Shown one piece after another: positions 1 through 4,891 of a DNA stretch of 5,574 nucleotides (position 1 is its first letter; every line of letters starts with the position of its first letter). Both the position numbers and the translations under genes were made by a program. The notes beneath the pieces are model-generated. The model saw only the letters and a list, made by a program, of their open reading frames with translations. It was not told the origin of the DNA and made no database searches. The DNA comes from an uncultured candidate division Zixibacteria bacterium (lineage in GTDB: Bacteria > Zixibacteria > MSB-5A5 > GN15 > FEB-12), in NCBI GenBank assembly GCA_913009765.1, contig CAJVYT010000295.1:1-5574 (forward strand). Reading direction: 5' to 3'.

Positions 1-14
1 GTCAGAGAATTGAG

Positions 15-49
15 AATCAAAATCCGAAATGAAGCCCATAATTTTGATT
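15..49. repeat. Small inverted repeat (9-bp perfect arms)
   Basis: AATCAAAAT at 15-23 is the exact reverse complement of ATTTTGATT at 41-49, with a 17-base loop. It lies downstream of the minus-strand recombinase-like remnant and could be a transcript end structure for it, but there is no clear T-tract. The arms are very AT-rich, so chance is a real alternative. Confidence 0.35.
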
Positions 50-73
50 TTGACCCTTTAGGCACTAACAGCT

Positions 74-196
74 TCAAAAAACAAAAGAAAAATCATGATT
101 ATGCAAAAACCTAACCGGACAACGCTGATTCGGGATAGCCTTTTTAACCAAAGGAACATTATAACGGGCCTGTAATTCTGGAGGTATTTGTAACAT
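74..196 (-). pseudogene. Possible N-terminal remnant of a tyrosine recombinase (40 aa)
   Basis: A 40-codon frame starts at ATG (196, minus strand) and stops at TGA (76-74). An in-frame stop lies shortly upstream, so the frame does not extend further. The first half of the peptide (IPPELQARY, then LVKKAIPN) resembles the opening of phage/integron-type tyrosine recombinases that begin with an L/I-PPELQ.RY...L..K.IP pattern. The second half does not continue the expected W-L-Y-Y-LDFC type helix, and no catalytic Arg/His/Tyr region is present. It is therefore at best a broken start. Its orientation, divergent from the GIY-YIG cassette with about 105 bases between its ATG and the cassette core, is that of an integron integrase relative to its array. 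The resemblance is from memory of the family and is weak; a chance short frame is the main alternative. Confidence 0.25.
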
Positions 197-226
197 TTTT
201 TCTTTATAAAATAATCAATTAGAGTT

Positions 227-240
227 GCATATGCATATGC
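227..240. repeat. 14-bp perfect palindrome (tandem GCATATGC)
   Basis: GCATATGCATATGC equals its own reverse complement and consists of two overlapping GCATATGC octamers. It sits in the non-coding gap between the minus-strand remnant and the promoter proposed for the GIY-YIG gene. Such a symmetrical site could be an operator for a dimeric helix-turn-helix regulator acting on either direction. No regulator gene is visible in the window, so the role is inferred only from position and symmetry. Confidence 0.4.
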
Positions 241-269
241 TTCTAAAATGTAATATAGTTTTGGGAAAT

Positions 270-297
270 TTGAGGAGAAATAAGCAGTTCGTATATT
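270..297 (+). promoter_or_regulatory. Candidate sigma-70 promoter for the GIY-YIG gene
   Basis: TTGAGG (270-275, four of six to the -35 consensus) and TATATT (292-297, five of six to the -10 consensus) are separated by 16 bases. They would start transcription near 304, ahead of the AGGA ribosome binding site at 317-320 and the ATG at 327. The position, just upstream of the GTTATAC core, matches where an array promoter would be expected if this is a first cassette. AT-richness makes chance matches common here. Confidence 0.35.
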
Positions 298-326
298 AAT
301 TGTTATACGAAAACTCAGGAACCGCA

Positions 327-1172
327 ATGCCAACAGCGACACTAAAAATATTTTTAGCATTTGGTGACCCTAAAAGACTGAGGATTGCCGAACTTTCAAA
401 TTGGACAGGCAAAGCAGTTGCAGGTCCAAGAAGTGAATTCGATAAGGTATTGGAAAGAGAAGAATCTTTAAGTCCAGGCATTTATTTCCTTACTGGTACG
501 GACCCAGAAAATAACAAGCAGGCTATATATATTGGAGAAGCGGAGTGTATTAGGGATAGAATAAAAAATCATCTTTCTAATGATTTTTGGAATCATATTG
601 CATTTTTTATCAGCAAGGATGAAAACCTTACCAAAGCACATATAAGATATATTGAAGGTCGTCTAATTGAGGTTGCAAAATCAGCAGGCCGCTCTGTCGT
701 CATGAACAACCAAGGTAGTGGTTCGAAACTTCCTGAATCAGACAGAGAAGATATGGAAGTGTTCCTGGAAAAAATGCAACAAGTCCTCCCTGTTCTTGGC
801 ATAGAAGCCTTTGTCTCTCCTGTCTCTAAGGAGCAACGCGATACCCAGCGAAAACTTTTAACATGTAGCATTAAGGAGATTTCCGCATCAGGCTATCTTA
901 CTCCAAATGGGATTGTTGTACTTTCAGGTTCGCAGGCTGTCTTGCAAGAGCGAGAATCTGCTAAAAATTATCCCGGCGTATTAACACAAAGAAACAAGCT
1001 AATCGAAGATAATGACTTAATCGCACAAGATGACATGTTTGTTTTTACTAAAGATGTTGAGTTTTCCAGCCCAAGTGCAGCAGCAGCCGTAATACATGGT
1101 GGTAGCGCGAATGGTTTAATGGCATGGAAAAACCAACAAGGTCAAACATTAAAGGAAATGGAAAACGTATAA
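327..1172 (+). CDS. GIY-YIG nuclease-domain protein with C-terminal DUF4357
   Basis: A 281-residue protein. Residues 51-53 (GIY) and 68-70 (YIG) form the signature strand pair of the GIY-YIG endonuclease fold. Arg76/Arg78 and His82 follow on the first helix, and Glu110 (in YIEGRLIE) is the expected metal-binding glutamate, with Asn127/Asn128 after it, so the catalytic set looks intact. Residues about 190-275 match DUF4357, with the hallmark FSSPSAAAAV (246-255) and SANGLMAW (260-267). That domain is known from C-termini of restriction-modification-related proteins and stand-alone GIY-YIG proteins. The substrate is presumably DNA in the cytoplasm; a role in defence is inference. ATG 327 is preferred to the TTG at 300 because AGGA (317-320) lies six bases upstream of it. 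The gene stands alone, between a GTTATAC core and an attC-like hairpin. Confidence 0.88.
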   Translation: MPTATLKIFLAFGDPKRLRIAELSNWTGKAVAGPRSEFDKVLEREESLSPGIYFLTGTDPENNKQAIYIGEAECIRDRIKNHLSNDFWNHIAFFISKDENLTKAHIRYIEGRLIEVAKSAGRSVVMNNQGSGSKLPESDREDMEVFLEKMQQVLPVLGIEAFVSPVSKEQRDTQRKLLTCSIKEISASGYLTPNGIVVLSGSQAVLQERESAKNYPGVLTQRNKLIEDNDLIAQDDMFVFTKDVEFSSPSAAAAVIHGGSANGLMAWKNQQGQTLKEMENV

Positions 1173-1258
1173 CAAGAATTGAGCTACCGCTCTCGCCTGA
1201 TTTGTTCAGACGCGCGCTGAATCGCGCGCCCGAACAAATCATTCGAGCGCATCGTCTC
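1166..1258 (+). other. attC-like recombination site, right end missing
   Basis: After the GTATAAC core (1167-1173) the sequence folds into a long imperfect hairpin. GATTTGTTC (1199-1207) pairs with GAACAAATC (1232-1240), and CGCGCG (1211-1216) with CGCGCG (1223-1228), around a CTGAAT loop. Outer pairs continue with TCG(C) arms near 1189-1198/1241-1250 and GAG/CTC at 1181-1183/1256-1258, broken by unpaired bases. Bulged, imperfect stems of this kind mark folded attC sites. The expected closing half (something like GTTATAC) is not found before the RAYT repeat begins at 1268. No T-tract follows, which argues against an intrinsic terminator. Confidence 0.45.
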
Positions 1259-1267
1259 TGCTGGGTC

Positions 1268-1297
1268 GGGGTCGGGCCACGCTAACTAATTGAAAAT
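1268..1297 (+). repeat. Left 30-bp inverted repeat of the RAYT unit
   Basis: Starts GGGGTCGGGCCACG and continues through TAA and TAATTG to 1297. It matches the reverse complement of 4070-4099 at 27 of 30 positions. An extra GGTCGGG copy overlaps its left edge (1264-1270), making a short tandem GGTCGGGGTCGGG. It abuts the attC-like hairpin. Confidence 0.75.
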
Positions 1298-1384
1298 ATG
1301 AAAGAATCATTGTTAAAAAAGGCCATTGGGGGGTCCATAATGACGATTTTAAGGTCAATAACGTAAATATAGAGTCAACGGATA

Positions 1385-2176
1385 ATGGCCAGAGCAAAAA
1401 GGCATTATATTCCTGGACAAATATGGCATCTCACTCACAGATGCCACAAGCGAGATTTTTTGCTTAAATTGGTTAAAGACAGGCGAAGATGGCTCCAATG
1501 GCTTTTTGAGGCAAAAAGACGCTACGGATTGATAATACTGAATTATAATGTAACCTCTAACCATATTCATTTACTTGTACTGGATGAAGAAGGCAGAGAC
1601 GTAATACCAGAATCAATCAAGTTGGTGGCTGGACGTACTGGTCAGGAATACAACCTGAGAAAAAAGAGAAAAGGAGCCTTCTGGGAAGACCGCTACCACG
1701 CTACAGCCATCGAAAGCGAACAACATTTACTCAGATGTCTTGTATATATTGATTTGAACATGGTTCGCAATGGTGTGGTCTCACATCCCTCGGAATGGCC
1801 CTTTGGCGGTTATCATGAAATCCAGAATCTTCGTAAAAAATGTGTACTTATTGCTTATAAACGACTTGCTGAACTGGCTGGCTTTGAAGCCTACGATGAA
1901 TTTCGAAAAACCCATAAAGAGTTGATACGAGAATCATTGGTGAATGGAAACAATTACAGGCAGGCTCAGTGGACTGAAAGCATAGCAGTTGGCAGTCAAA
2001 GCTTTACTGAAGCAATAAAAGAGAGACTGGGCATAATGGCGAAAGGGCGTAAAGTTATTGAAACTGATGGAGCATTTCAGCTTCGAGAAGAGAGAGCATC
2101 CTATATCGCTGTTTCTGATAGCAAAAAAGAGGATATATGGGGTCAAAATACGTACTTTTGGGATATTAATCATTGA
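1385..2176 (+). CDS. REP-associated tyrosine transposase (RAYT, Y1/HUH family)
   Basis: A 263-residue protein of the IS200/IS605-like Y1 transposase superfamily, RAYT branch. The HUH motif is HIH at 60-62 within NYNVTSNHIHLLV. The likely nucleophile is Tyr121 in VYIDLNMVRNG, the usual RAYT pattern (YI..N.VR.G). Residues about 8-135 form the Y1 domain. The remainder is the longer RAYT tail, with WTESIAVGS at 196-204, a motif I associate with this subgroup. These enzymes cut and join single-stranded DNA at hairpins through a 5'-phosphotyrosine intermediate. ATG 1385 is the only ATG start after an in-frame TAG at 1370-1372; no strong ribosome binding site precedes it, which suggests low expression. 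Its TGA stop is supplied by the end of the nested IS; the original stop would have been TAA at the same codon. All key residues appear intact. Confidence 0.9.
   Translation: MARAKRHYIPGQIWHLTHRCHKRDFLLKLVKDRRRWLQWLFEAKRRYGLIILNYNVTSNHIHLLVLDEEGRDVIPESIKLVAGRTGQEYNLRKKRKGAFWEDRYHATAIESEQHLLRCLVYIDLNMVRNGVVSHPSEWPFGGYHEIQNLRKKCVLIAYKRLAELAGFEAYDEFRKTHKELIRESLVNGNNYRQAQWTESIAVGSQSFTEAIKERLGIMAKGRKVIETDGAFQLREERASYIAVSDSKKEDIWGQNTYFWDINH
2169..2173. repeat. Candidate target-site duplication, left copy (ATCAT)
   Basis: ATCAT here and at 4063-4067 directly flank the inverted terminal repeats TGACAAACTCG and CGAGTGTATCA. A 5-base duplication is assigned from this sequence alone. The neighbouring ATTAAT also recurs on both sides, so a shifted boundary of a few bases is possible. 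Confidence 0.5.
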
Positions 2177-2195
2177 CAAACTCGTAAAAAGTCAG
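2174..2195 (+). repeat. Left terminal inverted repeat of the nested IS
   Basis: Begins TGACAAACTCG and pairs with 4041-4062 at 17 of 22 positions. Its first three bases supply the TGA stop of the upstream RAYT gene. Confidence 0.7.
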
Positions 2196-2304
2196 CACTC
2201 TGCAACTTTATGAAAATAAAGAGAAAGATCGTTTTTTCTGTATACTTAAAAGGTGGTTTTATGGTAAAATATACTGAAAAATCAATGACTTTTATGGAGC
2301 GGCC
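2196..2304 (+). promoter_or_regulatory. Transposase leader of the nested IS, with -10-like boxes
   Basis: This 109-base leader holds a small hairpin (CTTTAT 2206-2211 with ATAAAG 2216-2221) and two identical TATACT hexamers (2241-2246 and 2270-2275), each five of six to the -10 consensus. Neither has a good -35 at normal spacing, so the promoter is probably weak. TGGAG at 2295-2299 is a good ribosome binding site five bases before the ATG at 2305. Confidence 0.3.
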
Positions 2305-4044
2305 ATGATTAACACAAAAGACCACAAAACAGTTAACATTTTTGACCCCTTTAACTACTTAGGCCCGAAGCGAAAGAGTCTGATAGAGAACTCGTGGGCC
2401 AGGTTATTCCGTGACGAAATACTGCCTGAACTACCTGCAAACAAGTTACAACCATTTTACCATAGTTCGAGGGGAGCGCCAACAAAAGAACTTCATGCAA
2501 TGCTGGGATTGCTGATACTCCAGCAGATGAATGATCTTACCGATGATGAGGCAATATACCAATATGCCTTCAATATCCAGTGGCACTATGCCCTGAACAT
2601 TACCAACGATTCCGACACAGAGGCTTATGTATCACCAAAGACCCTCTGGACGATGAGGGATATTCTGACAAAGAACGATCTCTATACCGCTGTGTTTGAT
2701 AGTGTAACAGAGAAACTTGCCAGGATATTCAAAGTAGACACAACTCTACAGAGATATGATTCCAAGCATATCTATTCAAATATGAGACACCTTGGAAGAA
2801 TAGGGCTCTTTGTTGCAACCATCAAGAAATTCCTTGTAAACCTGAAACGTCATCAGGGGGAGTTGTTTAATGGACTTGAGAGAGAACTGGTTGACAGATA
2901 TATGAGCAAAAGTGGTGAGTCGCTGTTTTCGATGGTAAAGCCATCGGAGTCTGAAAAGACGCTTAAATCATTAAGCGAAGACCTCTTTCTTCTGGTAGAG
3001 CGGTTCAAGGGCAAAGGCGAAGTTACTTCAATGAGCAGCTATAAGCTCCTTGTGAGGCTTATGAAAGAGCAGTGTATAGTAGAAGAAGATATAACGACAA
3101 AGGGCAGGAAGATATCAGTCAAGCCCAACAAGGATGTGCCATCGGATTCACTGCAGAATCCTTCGGACCCGGATGCCGGATATAGTGGGCACAAGGGTAA
3201 GGGGTATCAGGTGCAGGTTGCAGAAACATACAGCAATAATAAAGACGACAATTCACTTTCTCTTATTACCCATGTACAGGTAGAATCTGCCGACAACAGT
3301 GATGCCAATGCGCTGATTCCTTTGATAGAGGCCACACAGGACAAAGGACTTGGGCCTGAAGAAGTGCTGGCCGACTCTCTGTACGGCGGCGATGAGAACT
3401 CTGAGAAAGCTAAAGAGCTTGGAGTTGAAGTAATCTCACCTGTCATGGGAAGAAATAGTGATAAGGAAATAACCCTTAGCGACTTTGTCCTTTCCGACAA
3501 TGCAACGGTTAAAAGTTGTCCAGAAGGTAAATGCCCCATTAAAACTAAAAAGAAGAACGACAACTATACTGCAGCATTTGGTGTTCAGAGCTGTAAAGAG
3601 TGCAGTATGGTAAATGAATGTCTTGTCAAAGCTGGCAAGAGAGGTTATTATCTTCGATACAAAGACAAAGATGTTCGGGTTGCGAAACGGAGAATCTATG
3701 AGCAGACACCTGAGTTCCGTGATAAGTACAGATACCGAGCCGGCGTTGAAGCAACCATGTCGTACTATGACCGAAAGACAGGGGTGAAGAGGTTGCGGGT
3801 GCGGGGACTCAAGGCAGTGAGCTTCAGTGCGACATTAAAGGCAATTGGTGTAAATCTTTTCCGGGCAGCTGCGTTCATGAACAGTGAATTTGGGTGCAAA
3901 AAGCCCCTTAAGCTGGCAGTTCCTGGTCTTATAGACTATATTTACAATTTCAAAGAACGATTTTTATCAGCTGCAATGAAAATCCAGAAAATATCTGGCC
4001 CATCTCGCATCGACTATCGATTTGAGATGAAATTTGCAGCCTGA
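2305..4044 (+). CDS. DDE transposase, DUF772 N-terminus, IS1182-like
   Basis: A 579-residue transposase that would cut and join the ends of the element 2174-4062. Residues about 45-120 carry the DUF772-type N-terminal DNA-binding region (GAPTKELHAMLGLLILQQM, then IQWHYALNI). The probable catalytic triad is Asp152 (QRYDSKHI), Asp357 (VLADSLYGG) and Glu482 (YRAGVEATMSYYDRKTG), with the conserved RVRG segment after it. A cysteine cluster (Cys405, Cys410, Cys430, Cys433, Cys439) between the second Asp and the Glu looks like a zinc-binding insertion seen in this group. ATG 2305 follows TGGAG at 2295-2299. The reading frame is intact from end to end and is on the long side for the family. The TGA stop (4042-4044) falls inside the right terminal repeat. 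Family naming (IS1182 against other DUF772 transposases) is less certain than the DDE assignment. Confidence 0.88.
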   Translation: MINTKDHKTVNIFDPFNYLGPKRKSLIENSWARLFRDEILPELPANKLQPFYHSSRGAPTKELHAMLGLLILQQMNDLTDDEAIYQYAFNIQWHYALNITNDSDTEAYVSPKTLWTMRDILTKNDLYTAVFDSVTEKLARIFKVDTTLQRYDSKHIYSNMRHLGRIGLFVATIKKFLVNLKRHQGELFNGLERELVDRYMSKSGESLFSMVKPSESEKTLKSLSEDLFLLVERFKGKGEVTSMSSYKLLVRLMKEQCIVEEDITTKGRKISVKPNKDVPSDSLQNPSDPDAGYSGHKGKGYQVQVAETYSNNKDDNSLSLITHVQVESADNSDANALIPLIEATQDKGLGPEEVLADSLYGGDENSEKAKELGVEVISPVMGRNSDKEITLSDFVLSDNATVKSCPEGKCPIKTKKKNDNYTAAFGVQSCKECSMVNECLVKAGKRGYYLRYKDKDVRVAKRRIYEQTPEFRDKYRYRAGVEATMSYYDRKTGVKRLRVRGLKAVSFSATLKAIGVNLFRAAAFMNSEFGCKKPLKLAVPGLIDYIYNFKERFLSAAMKIQKISGPSRIDYRFEMKFAA

Positions 4045-4062
4045 TTTATTGCGAGTGTATCA
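4041..4062 (-). repeat. Right terminal inverted repeat of the nested IS
   Basis: Reverse complement begins TGATACACTCG and matches 2174-2195 at 17 of 22 positions. It overlaps the last codon and the stop of the transposase gene. Confidence 0.7.
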
Positions 4063-4067
4063 ATCAT
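4063..4067. repeat. Candidate target-site duplication, right copy (ATCAT)
   Basis: Direct copy of 2169-2173 immediately outside the right terminal repeat. The next bases, TAA, would be the original stop codon of the RAYT gene. Confidence 0.5.
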
Positions 4068-4069
4068 TA

Positions 4070-4099
4070 ATTTACAATTACTTAACGTGGCCCGACCCC
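4070..4099 (-). repeat. Right 30-bp inverted repeat of the RAYT unit
   Basis: Reverse complement of the left repeat (1268-1297) with 27 of 30 matches; the outer 14 bases (GGGGTCGGGCCACG) are identical. It was separated from the RAYT gene by the nested IS. Its outer edge is where the IS256-like gene is cut off. Confidence 0.75.
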
Positions 4100-4576
4100 A
4101 GACTTATGCCTCGATACCGTACTGGCCGATAACCCGAATGCCTCCGCAGCCTCTGTTACCGTCTCAGCATACTTCCGACACGATATTCCCCTCAGTACTT
4201 TCCCTAACAGTTCTTCTGAAAAGCCCTCAGGCTCTTTGAGTTTCTTGTAGCTCTTCAATGTTATCTCTCCCACCGAACCCCGAAGCCTCGGATGTGCCAC
4301 CCTTATCTTCTGATCCCCAATGTAAATCGACCCAGCCTGGCTCGCCCATTTCCTTATCTCAGGACTGAAGGGCCGATACTCAGGCCCTGCTATCTCCTCA
4401 CGCTCTATGTACATGATCGCCTCTGCCACCATCCTGCCCAGTTCCTTCATCATTGCGTCAAGTCCCCGTTTGCCAGTTACTATAATACGGTACATCTGTT
4501 CGACAATCTCTTGCCTGCCGTATACCCCTTCCATTCCCCTTATTGCTTTTTTCCTCTTCCTTGTGCTTTCCTTCAT
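4082..4576 (-). pseudogene. IS256-family (mutator-type) transposase, N-terminal fragment
   Basis: The frame codes for 164 residues, of which about 159 belong to the original gene. Residues 83-100 (SIYIGDQK and RVAHPRLRG) and 108-156 (SYKKL, KVLRGISCRKY at 126-136, AFGLSASTVSR at 146-156) match the N-terminal part of IS256/mutator transposases. The whole catalytic half, with all DDE residues, is missing. The break falls at the outer edge of the right RAYT repeat; the last five codons (GVGPR) and the TAA come from that repeat. ATG 4576 is preferred to ATG 4609 because AGGAG (4587-4583) lies six bases upstream of it. The upstream ATG would place this ribosome binding site inside the gene. The protein can no longer catalyse transposition; residual binding to element ends is only a possibility. 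Confidence 0.8.
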
Positions 4577-4640
4577 TAGTGGCTCCTTTCTTAAATGTTT
4601 TTGGGTCACGTGGATTATGCCACGGAGGAGCCACTCTTTT
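4100..4640 (-). mobile_element. Remnant of an IS256-like element (transposase start and terminal region)
   Basis: The fragment runs from the cut at the RAYT repeat to an outer end estimated near 4636-4640. There the AGTGGCTCCT sequence (reverse strand) gives way to AT-rich DNA that does not look like the element. The outer edge is estimated, since the other end of the element is not in the window for comparison. Confidence 0.5.
4578..4635 (-). promoter_or_regulatory. Leader stem that would mask the transposase ribosome binding site
   Basis: On the minus strand, AGTGGCTCCT (4635-4626) near the element end is perfectly complementary to AGGAGCCACT (4587-4578), which contains the AGGAG ribosome binding site and ends two bases before the ATG at 4576. 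A smaller hairpin, CGTGG with CCACG (4609-4613 and 4620-4624), lies inside. A transcript entering from outside would carry both arms and hide the start. A transcript starting inside would lack the first arm. This layout is known from other insertion sequences as protection against read-through expression. Confidence 0.5.
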
Positions 4641-4891
4641 CAATTTCAACTAAATATAGTTTATCCCCAAAAATCATTTTAAAGATAGTAGCTATCGTGA
4701 TCCCAGTCCAGATAGTGGCAGTAATAACTGGGATGCATTTACTTAATGAAAACATAACCAGTTCATGGACTTGAACAGGCTATAGCTGGGACCTTTTTCA
4801 AGTTAATCAGGATTTTAAGTTCATTGTTGCAATGAATAATTTTAGAAGGTTCCGCCTGTTAGTCATGACGGCGTTAGGATTAAAAATAACA
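4641..4891. other. Non-coding hairpin-rich spacer
   Basis: No convincing gene lies here. Inverted repeats seen are: GATAG/CTATC (4684-4696); ATCCCAGT (4700-4707) with ACTGGGAT (4727-4734); CCAGTTCA (4758-4765) with TGAACAGG (4772-4779), one mismatch; and TTCATTG (4820-4826) with CAATGAA (4830-4836), loop of three. None is followed by a clean T-tract. The stretch may be the remains of a recombination site or of element ends, but no single explanation covers it. Confidence 0.4.
4853..4880 (+). other. Possible right end of an attC-like site (GCGTTAGGA)
   Basis: GGCGTTAGG at 4870-4878 resembles the GCGTTAG right core of many attC sites, though the last core base is A rather than C/T. CGCC (4853-4856) and GGCG (4870-4873) flank the palindrome GTCATGAC (4862-4869). 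The ATG at 4892 comes 18 bases after the core, the short spacing usual between a cassette boundary and its gene. A matching left half was not found, so this is tentative. Confidence 0.25.

Larger units (their letters stand above)
302..1258 (+). mobile_element. Integron-like gene cassette carrying the GIY-YIG gene, 3' end truncated
   Basis: TTGTTATACG at 300-309 and CGTATAACAA at 1166-1175 are perfect 10-base inverted copies flanking a single gene. The cores GTTATAC (302-308) and GTATAAC (1167-1173) are close to the GTTRRRY and RYYYAAC cores of integron attC sites, differing at one middle base. In a cassette, the 3' core is expected to complement the cassette's own first bases, as it does here. 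The gene starts 25 bases after the core and its TAA lies in the 3' core, both typical of cassettes. A long imperfect hairpin follows, but the closing GTTRRRY half is absent. No functional integrase is in the window, so the cassette status is inferred from structure. Confidence 0.45.
2174..4062 (+). mobile_element. DDE insertion sequence, probably IS1182-like, about 1.89 kb
   Basis: Left end TGACAAACTCGTAAAAAGTC and right end (reverse complement) TGATACACTCGCAATAAATC form 22-base terminal inverted repeats with 17 matches. ATCAT flanks both sides. One full-length transposase gene fills the element, and its stop codon lies in the right terminal repeat. The element inserted at the stop codon of the RAYT gene. 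Excising it with one ATCAT copy joins ...AATCAT to TAATTTAC and recreates a TAA stop plus a continuous right RAYT repeat, which strongly supports these boundaries. The family name is inferred from the protein. Confidence 0.75.
1268..4099 (+). mobile_element. RAYT-type transposon-like unit bounded by 30-bp inverted repeats, interrupted by an IS
   Basis: The left edge begins GGGGTCGGGCCACG and the right edge ends with its reverse complement; the similarity runs on to 30 bases with 27 matches. Between them lie the Y1 transposase gene and, nested in it, a DDE insertion sequence (2174-4062). With the nested element and one target repeat removed, the unit would be about 0.94 kb: left repeat, leader, RAYT gene, and a right repeat starting two bases after the stop. 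RAYT genes are commonly bracketed by inverted REP-like sequences, and this arrangement fits. The exact mobile ends are not proven. Confidence 0.6.

Noticed and set aside
300..326. TTG at 300 as the start of the GIY-YIG protein
   Set aside because: It overlaps the cassette-like core and the expected transcript start, and has no spaced ribosome binding site; ATG 327 has AGGA six bases upstream.
58..360. A 100-codon minus-strand frame with hydrophobic stretches
   Set aside because: It starts inside the GIY-YIG gene, runs through the proposed promoter and palindrome, shows no family pattern, and its hydrophobicity follows from AT-rich codons.
1199..1240. GC-rich hairpin as an intrinsic terminator of the GIY-YIG gene
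   Set aside because: The stem is strong but is followed by ATTCGAGCGC rather than a run of T; its extended imperfect stem and the adjacent core fit an attC-like site better.
2173..2178. TTGACA at the left IS end as a -35 box driving the transposase
   Set aside because: No -10-like hexamer lies 15-19 bases downstream; it is probably just the terminal repeat sequence.
4577..4609. ATG 4609 as the start of the IS256-like transposase
   Set aside because: The extra 11 codons cover the ribosome binding site of the ATG at 4576 and have no such site of their own.
4292..4682. Plus-strand frames of about 90 codons opposite the IS256-like fragment
   Set aside because: They are antisense to a recognisable transposase, have no family pattern, and are rich in His, Pro, Leu and Ser as expected of a shadow frame.
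4832..4891. ATG 4832 as the start of the orphan protein (20 extra residues)
   Set aside because: The ATG lies in a perfect 7-base hairpin without a spaced ribosome binding site, and the extra stretch crosses the GCGTTAGGA boundary motif.
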